NCBI GenBank assembly: GCA_002753565.1
Contig: PEAM01000024.1
Location: 1-64,000, forward strand
DNA: 64,000 nucleotides
From: Magnetococcales bacterium
GTDB lineage: Bacteria > Pseudomonadota > Magnetococcia > Magnetococcales > JADFYX01
Reading direction: 5' to 3'
Part shown: one piece after another, positions 1-9,055 of the stretch
Numbering within the stretch: position 1 is the first letter of the stretch
Layout of the letters: every line of letters begins with the position of its first letter
The notes under the pieces: generated by a model
Database searches by the model: none
Seen by the model: the letters and a program-made list of their open reading frames with translations, nothing else
What the model was told of the DNA's origin: nothing
Position numbers and translations under genes: made by a program

Positions 1-151
1 TCCTGGCCTGCCTAAAACCCGTTCTGGCAAGATCATGCGTCGTATTCTGCGCAAGATCGCCGCCAACGAGTTGGACAGCCTGGGCGATACTTCTACCCTG
101 GCAGATGCCAGTGTTGTGGAAAATCTAATTGACCATCGGGAAAACAAATAG
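1..151 (+). CDS. acsA: Acetyl-CoA synthetase, C-terminal end (partial)
   Basis: Only the last 49 codons are in the window; the reading frame begins at base 2 and stops with TAG at 149-151. The tail contains the motif [11 protein letters not shown], which in AMP-forming acetyl-CoA synthetases carries the catalytic lysine that is acetylated by Pat-type enzymes to switch the enzyme off. The following DTSTLAD...VVE..I segment is typical of the Acs C-terminus. The enzyme makes acetyl-CoA from acetate, ATP and CoA in the cytoplasm. A strong intrinsic terminator follows, so this is the last gene of its transcript. A propionyl-CoA synthetase would also have the lysine motif, but the window has a separate PrpE-like gene on the other strand at 35-36.9 kb and the tail matches Acs better. 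Confidence 0.85.
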   Translation, partial: PGLPKTRSGKIMRRILRKIAANELDSLGDTSTLADASVVENLIDHRENK

Positions 152-179
152 TAGTTTTCCAACCAGTCAATGGATCTTT

Positions 180-211
180 AAGGGGTGCGTTTTGGCGCAC
201 CCCTTTTTTTA
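180..211 (+). terminator. Rho-independent terminator after acsA
   Basis: The arms GGGGTGCG (182-189) and CGCACCCC (196-203) close a 6-nt loop and are extended by flanking A-T pairs. A run of T residues follows directly. It separates acsA from serC. Confidence 0.9.
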
Positions 212-231
212 TGAGTGGGAGATTTTAGAAT

Positions 232-1320
232 ATGGGACGCGTATTTAACTTCAGTGCAGGACCGGCCGCCTTACCTCTTTCCGTATTGGAGAAGGCTCGG
301 GATGAGATGGTCGACTATCAGGGAAGCGGCATGTCGGTCATGGAGATGAGCCACCGCTCTAAAGAGTATATGGAGATTATTGCTCGGGCCGAAGCCCAGG
401 TTCGTGGGTTGATGGGTATCCCGGACGAGTATGCGGTACTGTTTCAACAAGGTGGGGCAACCATGCAGTTTACCACGGTTCCCATGAATCTTGTCGTCGA
501 CCCCAGCCGTGAAAATGCCGACTACATCAACACCGGAAGCTGGTCGAAAAAGGCCATCAAAGAGGCCAAAAAACAGCTCGCCAACGTACAGGTTGCCGCC
601 TCCAGCGAAGAGGTTAACTTTTCTCGCATTCCCACCCAGGAGGAGCTAAAGCTCAACCCGAAGGCTACCTATGTCCACATGACCACCAACAACACTATTT
701 TCGGGACCGAGTTTCACTACACCCCGGATACCGGCTCCATTCCCCTGGTTGCCGACATGTCTTCCAACATTCTATCTCGACAGATCGATGTTTCTCGATA
801 CGGCATCATCTACGCCGGAGCCCAGAAAAATCTTGGCCCCAGCGGTGTCACCCTGGTTGTCATTCGTAAAGACCTCTTGGGGCGTCGGGAGAACCTGCCA
901 CTGATGTTGGATTATCAGGCTCAGGCTGAAAAAGAGTCCATGCTCAACACCCCGCCCACCTATGCCATCTACATTTTAGGCCTGGTTCTAGAGTGGATGA
1001 AGGAGCAAGGTGGGGTGGCAGAGATTGAAAAAAGAAACATTCGCAAAGCGGCAAAACTCTATGCTGCCATTGACAACTCCGACTTTTATGGCTGCCCCAC
1101 TCAAGTATCCAGCCGCTCCCGCATGAATGTCCCTTTCACCCTGCGAGACGACGCCTTGAATCCCGCCTTCCTCGAACAGGCCAAAGAGGCTGGTCTGGTT
1201 ACCCTCAAGGGCCATCGCTCGGTGGGTGGTATGCGGGCATCCATCTATAACGCCATGCCAGAAGAGGGTATTGATGCCCTGATCGGCTTTATGGAGACGT
1301 TTGAAAAAAAGAACGGCTGA
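232..1320 (+). CDS. serC: Phosphoserine aminotransferase SerC
   Basis: The 362-residue protein has the family's usual length and starts with the characteristic RVFNFSAGPAALP segment. It is a PLP enzyme that converts 3-phosphohydroxypyruvate plus glutamate to phosphoserine in serine synthesis, and it can also act in pyridoxal phosphate synthesis. The PLP-binding lysine is K199 in AGAQKNLGPSG. The C-terminal half holds the GHRSVGGMRASIYNA substrate-binding segment, which is diagnostic for SerC. The start is ATG at 232 with GGGAG about 10 nt upstream. It lies between two strong terminators and so is probably transcribed alone; serA and serB are not in the window. The call is secure. Confidence 0.97.
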   Translation: MGRVFNFSAGPAALPLSVLEKARDEMVDYQGSGMSVMEMSHRSKEYMEIIARAEAQVRGLMGIPDEYAVLFQQGGATMQFTTVPMNLVVDPSRENADYINTGSWSKKAIKEAKKQLANVQVAASSEEVNFSRIPTQEELKLNPKATYVHMTTNNTIFGTEFHYTPDTGSIPLVADMSSNILSRQIDVSRYGIIYAGAQKNLGPSGVTLVVIRKDLLGRRENLPLMLDYQAQAEKESMLNTPPTYAIYILGLVLEWMKEQGGVAEIEKRNIRKAAKLYAAIDNSDFYGCPTQVSSRSRMNVPFTLRDDALNPAFLEQAKEAGLVTLKGHRSVGGMRASIYNAMPEEGIDALIGFMETFEKKNG

Positions 1321-1343
1321 TTTTTCTATCCAAGATCCCTTTT

Positions 1344-1384
1344 AAAAGAGTACACCCCCAAAAAAAACAGGGGTGTACTCTTTT
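1344..1384. terminator. Strong hairpin terminator after serC
   Basis: A perfect 15-bp stem pairs AAAAGAGTACACCCC (1344-1358) with its complement at 1370-1384 around an 11-nt loop. The arms end in A and T runs, so it could work in both directions, although the only gene running into it is serC. Confidence 0.85.
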
Positions 1385-1643
1385 GGGCTTGGCTCCTGCT
1401 GCAGGGATAGACCGTAAACAGCGCTACCCTCCCCCCTCCTCTCAACGCCCCCTTATCTCATAAAGTATCTTTTTCATCCTATCCCCGCTGATGGAGGGCA
1501 GACGAAGGGCGGATTCAGTGGTATATTCGTGGAGACGGTGATGGGGCTCTCTTATCACCAAGGGAGGTTTTTTCTGTAACCATAAGTTTGTAAACAAACT
1601 ATTGCCCATTTGTTTGCCTGTGCCAGCCCGACACTATGAGTGA
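1385..1643. other. Intergenic region with a short palindrome
   Basis: There is no convincing gene between the serC terminator and the small gene at 1644. A palindrome AGTTTGT-AA-ACAAACT lies at 1585-1600, about 45 nt before that gene, and could be an operator. No clear promoter boxes were seen. Confidence 0.3.
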
Positions 1644-1919
1644 ATGATGCACGATTCTGTCTGGAGTATCCATCTTGAAGAGCGGACCATCACCCACCGG
1701 CCATCCGGATTGATCATCCGTTTCAGGGGGGCGACCGATGGATCAGGGGCGATGCAGGCGGAGCTGGTCAATCCGGAGCGGCTGCCAAAGCAGGCTACCA
1801 GAGAGGATATAGAGCAGTTTTCCCGCTTGCCCCACAATGCCTGGCAGGTCTATGCAGAGGCCTCGGAACGGGCTTTAAAGGCCTTGGAAGAGTCTGAAAA
1901 AGGTAAAAAACAGAATTAG
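1644..1919 (+). CDS. Small conserved-looking hypothetical protein
   Basis: This is a 91-residue soluble protein with no signal peptide or membrane segment, and I do not recognise the family. The N-terminal half has alternating hydrophobic residues (WSIHLEERTITH..SGLIIRF) that suggest beta strands. The C-terminal half is helical and charged and ends in a Lys/Glu-rich tail. Two adjacent ATG codons (1644 and 1647) could start it and neither has a good Shine-Dalgarno site. A shorter open frame on the other strand (1634-1837) looks like a shadow, because this frame has normal amino-acid composition. The gene is isolated between serC and a minus-strand cluster. Function unknown. Confidence 0.6.
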   Translation: MMHDSVWSIHLEERTITHRPSGLIIRFRGATDGSGAMQAELVNPERLPKQATREDIEQFSRLPHNAWQVYAEASERALKALEESEKGKKQN

Positions 1920-1985
1920 GGCATGCTCACTGTTCAGGAATGGAGATGATTTGAGTCTGAAAAGAGAAGAGAGAGAACCGCTCTT

Positions 1986-2528
1986 CTAACCGGTTGTCGG
2001 CGACCACTCCGCCGCCCTTTTTTCTGCTTCGGCAGCCTGTTGCGGTGTCATCTCCTCCTGAGCGATCTGCAAATTTTCCAACCCATCCAACAGACCCGCT
2101 GCCGCCGCCAAACGAAACCACTTAGCCGCCTCCACCACATCCTCTACCACACCCTGACCGGTAGCATAGAGAATACCCAAATTGCTCTGCGCCTTGGCAT
2201 CGCCCTGCTCGGCGGCCTTGGTAAACCAATGCAAGGCTGCCACACCATCAGGGGCAACCCCTGAGCCTTCCAGATACATCAGCCCCAGATCATGTTGAGC
2301 CAGGGCAAACCCCTGCTCCGCAGCCAGGGTATGCCACTTGAGAGCCTCTTCATAGCTCTGCTCAACCTCACGTCCCTCCAGATAGAGAGCCGCCAGGTTA
2401 TGCTGCGCCTTGGGGTCTCCCCAACTGGCAAAGGTGGCCAGGGTTGCGACATAGTCCTCCTGGTCCACACTGTGGAGGCTGACGGGCTGTGGCTGTTCCA
2501 ATACCATTTCTGTCACATCAGGTTTCAA
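1986..2528 (-). CDS. Sel1-repeat (TPR-like) protein
   Basis: The protein contains at least three consecutive Sel1-type repeats of about 36 residues, seen as A..NLA.LYLEG...., A..DLGLMYLEGSGV and A..NLGILYATGQGV, each followed by an A..W...AAEQG helix. Such repeats form a superhelix for protein-protein contacts. The frame stays open up to 2606, but only a TTG occurs there. A TTG at 2528 has GAAGAGG 9 nt upstream and is preferred, giving about 180 residues. No signal peptide is evident from either start, so location is unclear. The ankyrin and SPOR genes that follow on the same strand are also protein-interaction modules. The partner is unknown. Confidence 0.8.
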   Translation of the reverse strand: MKPDVTEMVLEQPQPVSLHSVDQEDYVATLATFASWGDPKAQHNLAALYLEGREVEQSYEEALKWHTLAAEQGFALAQHDLGLMYLEGSGVAPDGVAALHWFTKAAEQGDAKAQSNLGILYATGQGVVEDVVEAAKWFRLAAAAGLLDGLENLQIAQEEMTPQQAAEAEKRAAEWSPTTG

Positions 2529-2662
2529 GGTGATCAACCTCTTCTCAATAATTAGCTCTGTCCAGGGACGGGCCGTCCCTGGACCTCCAACAGTGTCTAG
2601 TTCCAATTTGAGTGGACTATAAAAATTTCCAACGGCTCAAGTAAAGAGTATCTTTGGCAAAA

Positions 2663-3487
2663 TTAATGGCTCTTTCCTACCAAGGCTCCATCCTCTTTTT
2701 TTTCCAACCTGGCTCCACTCTCCCAAAGCATAGCCCGCAAATCGGGATTTTTGGCCTTGTTGAGGGGGGTTTCGCCATCTTCATCCTGGGCATCCACATT
2801 GGCACCGTGATCAATCAGTATTTTTACCACAGAGGAGTTTCCTCCCATCACCGCCATATGCAGAGCGGTCAACCCCATGGTATTTTTTGCATCAATTTCA
2901 GCACCCTGATCCAATAAAATCCGAACCAAACCGCTATCCCCGTGATAGCCGGCTCCAATCAGAGGCGAGTCCAACTGTCTGTTGACCAGGTTGACATCAG
3001 CCCCTCGGGAAATTAACCGAAGAGCAATGGCAACAAATCCTCTCTGTACCGCCAGCAACAACGGCGTGTTGCCACTACGATCGGCCGCATCAATCAGGGC
3101 ACCTCGGTCCAAAAGCCACTCAACCACTGATACTCTTTTGGCTAACACGGCATAGTGCAAGGCAGTTGAGCCGGACTTATCCCGCACATCCACCTTTACC
3201 CCCTTCTCCAACCGCTGTTCCATCTGCTTTTTATAGCCCTGGAAAGCCATCTGATGCATGGAGGTTGCCTGGGCCTCCTGGATTGGCAATAGAATCAACC
3301 CAATTAAAACCATAACTAGAGCAGATGTCCATTTTTTCAACCATCTACCCCAACCGTCGCTTACGCCTTGACTAAAACCCTCACCTATTGGGTCATCATA
3401 GTTGAAGCAAATACTATTCCACTTCTCTAAACCATCCATAACCACCACGCTCTCCACCCTTCTGATCAACGGAAAATTCTCTACCAT
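2663..3487 (-). CDS. Ankyrin-repeat protein, membrane-anchored or exported
   Basis: About five ankyrin repeats fill residues 80-260. They show the standard G.TALH.AV......V..LL..GA.(V/I)DA.D pattern (SGSTALHYAV, SGNTPLLLAV, MGLTALHMAV, DGETPLNKA). Before them, at about residues 50-75, is a hydrophobic segment (WTSALVMVLIGLILLP) ending in AQA, which looks like an uncleaved or late signal peptide, so the repeats probably face the periplasm. ATG 3487 has AAGGG 7 nt upstream. A later TTG just before LKKWTSAL would give a more normal signal peptide, so the N-terminal 45 residues are uncertain. It is a binding module of unknown target, flanked by Sel1 and SPOR genes on the same strand. Confidence 0.85.
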   Translation of the reverse strand: MVENFPLIRRVESVVVMDGLEKWNSICFNYDDPIGEGFSQGVSDGWGRWLKKWTSALVMVLIGLILLPIQEAQATSMHQMAFQGYKKQMEQRLEKGVKVDVRDKSGSTALHYAVLAKRVSVVEWLLDRGALIDAADRSGNTPLLLAVQRGFVAIALRLISRGADVNLVNRQLDSPLIGAGYHGDSGLVRILLDQGAEIDAKNTMGLTALHMAVMGGNSSVVKILIDHGANVDAQDEDGETPLNKAKNPDLRAMLWESGARLEKKEDGALVGKSH

Positions 3488-3601
3488 GATCCAACCCTTT
3501 CATGGAAAAGGAAAGGGTAAAATCGTTTTGCCTCTCTTCTTGAAACCGTCCAACGTAGATTATATAAAATGGTTTGAAAAACAAAGTTTACAAGAAAAAA
3601 A

Positions 3602-4507
3602 CTACCGAGATGCACTCAACTGACGGTCGGGCTGCTGCCTGGAAACTTTGGCTCTAATCCTCTGGAGGGGAATAACATAGGCACCGGACTTTTTAAAGGA
3701 ATCAGGCAGCCTTGCCAAAGAGAGCTTGGCTCTCTTAACCGTATCAAATCGACCCATATAGAGGAGGTAACGCTTGCCACTAAGGGGAAAAAGATAGAGA
3801 TCATCGGAAAATTTTTCCAACCCATTGCGCTGAACATACTCTTCAAAATGACCAATCGTCTTGCTGGTAGCGACAATAAGCTGAATACTGTATCCACCCT
3901 TGGAGCTGGTCAGCCAGGACCGCCCAGCCTCAATACGATCATCCAACAGCGTCTGAAGCGGTATTTTCGGAAACATACTGGGCGTAAACTTGGCCTGCTG
4001 CCTGTTTTTATACTGCAGATATCGGGTTAAATTATCCGAAAACAGCGGGCCTTCCTCTTCCTGAATTTGTTCAGCCTCTACCTGAACCTGGGCAGAAAAG
4101 GCCTCTTCTGGAACCTCAAGAGGTGGAGTCTTATATATATCCCGGTGCATCACCGCCTCATTGGGTGTTTTCTCTTCCTGGGGAACCGGCGCAGAAACAT
4201 CCACCCTCTTTTTCTCCAGATGGTCTGGGTTCAAGGTCTTGGCGGTAATCAGATCCGAAAGCCCTGTCTCTGGCATTTTGCGTGGTGGAAGGGGGTAGTA
4301 GACTCCCGGTGCAGGATGGTCGATGTCACTATTGACGGAGGCAACAGAGAGTCGCGCTTGATAGGAACCAAAAAGACCGATAGCCATCAGGGTGACCAGA
4401 GATACCCCGCCGACCAAAGAGAGAACGGGGCTTAATAATGTGTTGAACAGATGCCGTCCTGAGCGGGCACGACGATTGCGTTTGACAGACTTGCGTTGCC
4501 GCATCAT
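3602..4507 (-). CDS. SPOR-domain membrane protein
   Basis: The 301-residue protein has a very basic N-terminus (RQRKSVKRNRRARSGR), one membrane helix at about residues 25-47, a long acidic/proline-rich linker and a C-terminal SPOR domain at about 204-285 (GGYSIQLIVATSK...YLLYMGRFDTVKRAK). SPOR domains bind glycan strands stripped of stem peptides, often at the division site, so a periplasmic role in division or cell-wall work is likely. I place the start at 4507 because GGGAGAGAAG lies just upstream of the ATG pair there; the frame stays open to 4570. It resembles FtsN/DedD in layout but has no other diagnostic sequence. Confidence 0.85.
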   Translation of the reverse strand: MMRQRKSVKRNRRARSGRHLFNTLLSPVLSLVGGVSLVTLMAIGLFGSYQARLSVASVNSDIDHPAPGVYYPLPPRKMPETGLSDLITAKTLNPDHLEKKRVDVSAPVPQEEKTPNEAVMHRDIYKTPPLEVPEEAFSAQVQVEAEQIQEEEGPLFSDNLTRYLQYKNRQQAKFTPSMFPKIPLQTLLDDRIEAGRSWLTSSKGGYSIQLIVATSKTIGHFEEYVQRNGLEKFSDDLYLFPLSGKRYLLYMGRFDTVKRAKLSLARLPDSFKKSGAYVIPLQRIRAKVSRQQPDRQLSASR

Positions 4508-4832
4508 TCTTCTCTCCCAAATTCCAAATAGAATCAGATCATTGACACAACAGGGTCTCATTAGAGTCAAAAATCTTTTCTGTTCCAGAGACCAGCCTTG
4601 ACAACTTACCGGTTCAAATCAAACCAACTCACTCTTTTAAGCTGTTGTTTTGCAAAGGTATCCACCTAACATCATCTCTCTGCTCTCTAAGGGGTAGCGC
4701 ATTAAGGAGCCACAGCAAAATTCAACAGCCTGGTTTTCAATAAGCGACTTTCGTGCCAGTATTAACAAAATTTGGAAAATCCACCTTCAACCTGACCATT
4801 GCCACCTTTCAAACAGCCTGATTGACACTATC
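4508..4832. other. Intergenic region, no gene seen
   Basis: The sequence between the SPOR gene and the pnp terminator has no open frame with a credible start, no tRNA fold and no clear repeat. It should hold the promoter of the SPOR gene on the minus strand, but no boxes stand out. Confidence 0.3.
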
Positions 4833-4884
4833 TTGGCACAAAAAAAACGGAACACCTCTCGGTATTCCGTTTTTTTTGTGCCAA
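4833..4884 (-). terminator. Perfect 20-bp hairpin terminator after pnp
   Basis: The arms at 4833-4852 and 4865-4884 are perfectly complementary and contain A8 and T8 runs next to a CGGAA/TTCCG core. It lies about 40 nt past the pnp stop and ends the long RNA/translation operon. Its symmetry would let it also block transcription from the opposite side. Confidence 0.9.
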
Positions 4885-4926
4885 CACTCTCCTCTCTGAC
4901 AACTCAGAGAGAAGGTGTGATTTTCT

Positions 4927-7005
4927 CTATTCTACATCTTTCATGGTCAGCTTTACCCGACCCTGACGGTCAATATCCAACACCTTGACCTTGACCGTCT
5001 GACCCTCTTTAACGATATCCGTTACCTTGGCAACGCGATGATCCGCCAATTGAGAGATGTGAACCAAACCATCTTTATTGGGAAGAATATTAACAAAAGC
5101 ACCAAAGTCGGTAATCCGAACCACCTTACCGTCATAAACCTGGCCTTTTTCTACATCAGCCACAATCTGCTTGATGATCGTCTCAGCCATTTTGGCAGAC
5201 TCGCCATCCGCCGCGGCAATGGTCACAGTGCCGTCATCATTGATATCCAGTTGGCAACCGGTCTCCTCTTGGATGCTGCGGATAACCTTACCACCCGCAC
5301 CAATCACATCACGGATTTTATCCGGGTTGATCTTGATGGCGAAAATACGTGGTGCATACTGAGATAACTCAGCCCGTGGCCCAGAAAGCCCTTTTTCCAT
5401 CTCACCGAGAATATGCAACCGACCATCACGAGCCTGTTTCAGGGCAACCGCCATGATCTCACGGGTAATACCATCAATCTTGATATCCATCTGCAGAGCT
5501 GTAATACCGGCGCTGCTACCTGCTACCTTGAAGTCCATATCACCAAAATGGTCTTCATCACCGAGAATATCCGACAGAATAGCAAACTTATCTCCCTCTT
5601 TGATCAAGCCCATGGCAATACCAGCAACCGGAGCCTTCAGAGGTACACCTGCATCAAACATGGCCAGAACAGAACCGCAGATGGTCGCCATGGAGGAAGA
5701 GCCGTTGGACTCGGTGATCTCCGAGGTGACCCGCAGGGTGTAAGGGAAGGCCTCCACATCTGGTAAAATAGCCTGCAGAGCCCGTGTAGCCAGCTTACCA
5801 TGACCAATCTCCCGACGCCCTGGCGCGCCCAAACGGCCGGTCTCGCCAACAGAGTATGGAGGAAAGGTGTAGTTGAGATAAAAACGGTCCCGACCTTCGC
5901 CATTCAGGGACTCAACAATCTGCTCATCACGACCAGAACCCAAAGTGACCGTTGCAATGGCCTGTGTCTCACCACGGGTAAACAGGGCCGTACCATGCAC
6001 CCGAGGAAGAAGACCTACCTCTGTTGCGATGGGGCGGATATCGGTTAACGTGCGACCATCAATGCGGGGAGCGCCAGAGAGAATGGTTCCCCGGATCACT
6101 TCTGCTTCGAGTTTTTTCATGCCATCTTTGATGGAAGAGGGAGAAGGACCGTCCCCCTCACAAAGGGCTGCAACCGCTTTTTTCTTCAAAGCACTGACAG
6201 CATCCTGACGATCCAGCTTATCCGCAATGGTATAGACCTTTTTCATCTCGGCCAGATAGCCGTCACGAAGCTGAGCCGTCAACGCTTTATCCTCTTCAGG
6301 AGAGACAAAGGCCATACGTGCTTTACCACATTCAGCCGCAAACTCTTTAATACCCTGAACCACCGGCTGGAAAGCCTCAAAGCCAAACATGACCGCATCC
6401 AGCATCTGATCTTCACTCAAAATATCGGCTTCGGACTCCACCATGGTGACCGCATCTGAGGTACCAGCAACCACAAGATCCAGACGACTTTCAGCCATCT
6501 CTTCCCAGTTGGGGTTGAGCACGTATTGATCGTTGATAAAAGCAACACGGGCGCCCGCAATAGGCCCCTCAAAGGGGAGGCCGGAGATGGAGAGAGCCGC
6601 AGAGGCCCCGATCATGGCCAGAATATCCGGCTGATTGACACCATCATAGGAGAGAACCGTGGCAACCACCTGGGTATCCAAGGCAAAACCCTTTGGAAAC
6701 AAGGGGCGCAGGGGACGATCAATCAATCGAGAGGTCAAAATTTCCTTCTCGGAAGGACGGGTCTCCCGTTTGATGAATCCACCGGGAATGCGACCGGCTG
6801 CCCAGGTTTTTTCTTGGTAATGGATTCCCAATGGGAAAAAATCCATCCCCGGACGTTGCTCTTTTTCTGCCGTGGCCGTGACCAAGACGATGGTCTCGCC
6901 AGAGGTAATCAACACGGCTCCATCAGCTTGACGAGCAATCCTGCCGGTCTCCAGGATGACTTCATCCCGACCAAATTGAATTGTTTTTTTTGTAATATTA
7001 AACAT
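4927..7005 (-). CDS. pnp: Polynucleotide phosphorylase
   Basis: At 692 residues this is a full-length PNPase: a 3'-to-5' exoribonuclease that uses phosphate to release nucleoside diphosphates and works in the degradosome. Visible parts in order are RNase PH domain 1 ([26 protein letters not shown]), an all-helical linker, RNase PH domain 2 with [13 protein letters not shown] and the catalytic segment [12 protein letters not shown], the KH domain ([20 protein letters not shown]) and the S1 domain ([27 protein letters not shown]). ATG 7005 has AAGAGA upstream. It follows rpsO on the same strand with a hairpin between them, the arrangement known from E. coli, where RNase III processing and PNPase autoregulation act on the leader. 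Confidence 0.98.
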   Translation of the reverse strand: MFNITKKTIQFGRDEVILETGRIARQADGAVLITSGETIVLVTATAEKEQRPGMDFFPLGIHYQEKTWAAGRIPGGFIKRETRPSEKEILTSRLIDRPLRPLFPKGFALDTQVVATVLSYDGVNQPDILAMIGASAALSISGLPFEGPIAGARVAFINDQYVLNPNWEEMAESRLDLVVAGTSDAVTMVESEADILSEDQMLDAVMFGFEAFQPVVQGIKEFAAECGKARMAFVSPEEDKALTAQLRDGYLAEMKKVYTIADKLDRQDAVSALKKKAVAALCEGDGPSPSSIKDGMKKLEAEVIRGTILSGAPRIDGRTLTDIRPIATEVGLLPRVHGTALFTRGETQAIATVTLGSGRDEQIVESLNGEGRDRFYLNYTFPPYSVGETGRLGAPGRREIGHGKLATRALQAILPDVEAFPYTLRVTSEITESNGSSSMATICGSVLAMFDAGVPLKAPVAGIAMGLIKEGDKFAILSDILGDEDHFGDMDFKVAGSSAGITALQMDIKIDGITREIMAVALKQARDGRLHILGEMEKGLSGPRAELSQYAPRIFAIKINPDKIRDVIGAGGKVIRSIQEETGCQLDINDDGTVTIAAADGESAKMAETIIKQIVADVEKGQVYDGKVVRITDFGAFVNILPNKDGLVHISQLADHRVAKVTDIVKEGQTVKVKVLDIDRQGRVKLTMKDVE

Positions 7006-7035
7006 TTATTTATCTCTTTGCATTAGATACAAACT

Positions 7036-7062
7036 AAAAAAAAGCCGGTCAAGATGACCGGC
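7036..7062 (-). terminator. rpsO-pnp intergenic hairpin with U tract
   Basis: On the minus strand the arms GCCGGTC and GACCGGC (7062-7056 with 7050-7044) close a 5-nt loop and are followed by eight T residues. It lies 10 nt past the rpsO stop. It can end a share of rpsO transcripts, so that pnp expression depends on read-through or on its own promoter. Confidence 0.8.
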
Positions 7063-7072
7063 AAATACGCTA

Positions 7073-7342
7073 CTATTTCCGCAATTTGAGTCGCTGAATG
7101 ACCTTCAGATATCTCGCCTCATCTTTTTTGTTGATGTAGGACAATAAACGGCGACGCAAACCAACCATTTTTAGAAGACCCCGACGGGAATGATGGTCCT
7201 TCATATTGCCACGAAGATGCTCAGTCAGGTTGTTGATTCGCTCGGTCAGGATGGCAATCTGCACCTCCGGGGAACCGGTATCGCCCTCAACGATGGCGAA
7301 CTCTTTAATCAACTCCTGCTTCCGTTCTGCTGTAATCGACAT
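7073..7342 (-). CDS. rpsO: 30S ribosomal protein S15
   Basis: The 89-residue protein has normal S15 length and hallmarks: [26 protein letters not shown] near the N-terminus and the [22 protein letters not shown] helix-turn-helix that binds 16S rRNA. S15 is a primary binder in assembly of the 30S platform. ATG 7342 has AAGGAG at ideal spacing. It sits between truB and pnp in the conserved order and probably has its own leader in the 48-nt gap, where S15 autoregulation would act in other bacteria; no defined pseudoknot was worked out here. Confidence 0.98.
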   Translation of the reverse strand: MSITAERKQELIKEFAIVEGDTGSPEVQIAILTERINNLTEHLRGNMKDHHSRRGLLKMVGLRRRLLSYINKKDEARYLKVIQRLKLRK

Positions 7343-7390
7343 CGTTTACTCCTTATCAGTTTGGGTTCTTAAAAAAGCGTCTGGTCCCTT

Positions 7391-8323
7391 TTAAGATAGG
7401 TGAAACAGCCGTTTGGGTTTGCAAAGGCGCCGGTTATCTTTCTCCGAACCTGCCGAGAGCGATCCGATGGCACCAAAGAGGCCCTCTGGTGTGAACAGAC
7501 GAACCATATCCGCCCCCTCACACCCGACAGCATCTACCCAGGCCGACTGACCATTGACTATCTTATGCCAGACATCTACACGCAATCGCAGTGCCGGGAT
7601 GTCGTCCAGCACCCGATCCACGGGGTACAAAAAATCTTCCAGGCGATTCTCTCGAACCGCCTCCGTCAGCTTATCCAGAGTGACGCCATCATTCAACTGA
7701 AAACTCAACGTATTGGTCCGTAGCAGCTGCTCCAGATGGGCAGGACACTGCAACTTTCGTCCCAAATCTCGGGCCAAAGCACGCATATAGGTCCCTTTTC
7801 CAGATTTGACCGCTATTTGAGCCAATCCATCGGAGTAAGACTCTAAAACCAAGGCGTGAAAAACCACGCGACGGGTTGGCATTTCGACGGTTTCTCCCCG
7901 TCTGGCCCGCTCATAGGCCCGTTCTCCGTCAATATGAATGGCCGAATAGACCGGCGGAACCTGATCCTGCTCACCCAGAAAACCAACCAAGGCCTCTTGA
8001 ATCTGATCCTGACTGGGGAGCACGCCCCCCTCTTCCACAACCGTACCCGTTGGATCACCTGTATCGGTTTCCGATCCAAAGCGAACCCAGCAGCGGTACT
8101 CCTTATCGCCCTCAAGCACAAGGGCCAGCGCCTTGGTCGCCTCGCCCAGGGCGATGGGCAGAATACCCTCGGAGAAAGGGTCCAGCGTACCACCATGTCC
8201 CGCCTTGGCGGCCCGGGTAATGCGCTTGACAGCCTCTACCACTCGAGTAGAGGTCATCCCCACCTCCTTGTGAATCGCCAGCCAGCCGTTGATGGGCAGA
8301 CCTCTGTTCTTCCTACGTCCCAC
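7391..8323 (-). CDS. truB: tRNA pseudouridine-55 synthase TruB
   Basis: The 310-residue protein isomerises U55 in the tRNA T-loop. The catalytic aspartate is in GHGGTLDPFSEGILPIALG, and the family motifs KEYR.WVRFGSETDTGDPTG, VPPVYSAIHIDGERAYERAR and GTYMRALARDLG are all present. The C-terminal 60 residues are a shortened PUA-like extension, as in many alphaproteobacteria. The start is GTG 8323 with GGAAG about 8 nt upstream, only 3 nt after the rbfA stop, so translation is probably coupled. The call is secure. Confidence 0.97.
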   Translation of the reverse strand: MGRRKNRGLPINGWLAIHKEVGMTSTRVVEAVKRITRAAKAGHGGTLDPFSEGILPIALGEATKALALVLEGDKEYRCWVRFGSETDTGDPTGTVVEEGGVLPSQDQIQEALVGFLGEQDQVPPVYSAIHIDGERAYERARRGETVEMPTRRVVFHALVLESYSDGLAQIAVKSGKGTYMRALARDLGRKLQCPAHLEQLLRTNTLSFQLNDGVTLDKLTEAVRENRLEDFLYPVDRVLDDIPALRLRVDVWHKIVNGQSAWVDAVGCEGADMVRLFTPEGLFGAIGSLSAGSEKDNRRLCKPKRLFHLS

Positions 8324-8326
8324 GGC

Positions 8327-8680
8327 TTACGCTTCCTTTGGTGGTATCTTGATTTGGTGCAGCAGTCGTTCGATCTTTTCCGCCTGCTTGAAGGAGCCAT
8401 CGGCTTTAAAACGCAACTCAGGAACCCGGCGCATTTTCAGCCGCCGTCCCAGTTGTCGACGAATAAACCCCGACGCCCGGGTCAACCCCTCCAACCCTTC
8501 TGACTCTTCCCCACCATATTGGGTAAAAAAGACCGTCGCATACTGAAGATCACGACTCATCTCCACATCCGTAATGGAGATAACACCACCCAAACGAGGG
8601 TCGTGGATCTCCCCATTAAGTAACATGGCAGCAATCTCTTTGCGGATCAGGCCGCTGGCCCGTTCAGTACGAACACTCAT
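8327..8680 (-). CDS. rbfA: Ribosome-binding factor A
   Basis: This 117-residue KH-fold protein binds the 30S subunit during late 16S maturation. It shows the RbfA pattern R.ERASGLIRKEIA.ML..EIHDPRLGGVISITDVEMSRDLQYATVFFT, then ASGFIRRQLGRRLKMRRVPELRFKAD. The ATG overlaps the ylxP stop as TGATG (8682-8678), indicating tight coupling. Its place between infB/ylxP and truB is the classic order. Confidence 0.97.
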   Translation of the reverse strand: MSVRTERASGLIRKEIAAMLLNGEIHDPRLGGVISITDVEMSRDLQYATVFFTQYGGEESEGLEGLTRASGFIRRQLGRRLKMRRVPELRFKADGSFKQAEKIERLLHQIKIPPKEA

Positions 8681-8964
8681 CAGAGGATCTCTACTCGAAA
8701 GTCACCAATCACTGCTCGTCCGTCAACTTCTATAAAATTCACTATTTTTCGCAACCTACTCTGCAACACCGCGGCATCATTACCAACGGCACTAAATCCC
8801 AAACCAGAGGAACGTATGCTGTTCTGTTCAGCCACTTCCGCAGCCGCCACCTCAAAACGAAGTCGGATTTTCTGAAGAAGCCCCTTGATGATACCTCGCT
8901 TCTCCTTCAGAGAGCGTAGGGAGCCTAAATCCAGGTAGATCTCCAAAACACCAACGTGCATCAT
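8680..8964 (-). CDS. ylxP: YlxP-family (DUF503) protein
   Basis: The protein of about 94 residues has the DUF503 signature: HVGVLEIYLDLGSLRSLKEKR..IKGLLQKIR..F.VAAAEV.EQNSI.SSGLGFSAVGND. DUF503/YlxP is a small family usually encoded between infB and rbfA and implicated in ribosome maturation; its exact role is not settled. The open frame continues to 9228, overlapping infB, but homology begins at the tandem ATGs at 8964/8961. The Shine-Dalgarno site there is only moderate (GGGG.GG). The stop overlaps the rbfA start. Confidence 0.9.
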   Translation of the reverse strand: MMHVGVLEIYLDLGSLRSLKEKRGIIKGLLQKIRLRFEVAAAEVAEQNSIRSSGLGFSAVGNDAAVLQSRLRKIVNFIEVDGRAVIGDFRVEIL

Positions 8965-9055
8965 CAGCCGACCGCCACCCCTACGCTGTTTAAAAGTCTG
9001 CCTAGCCACCAAACAGGCCATGGCGCCATCACAACCCAAAGGGAGCCAACACGCT

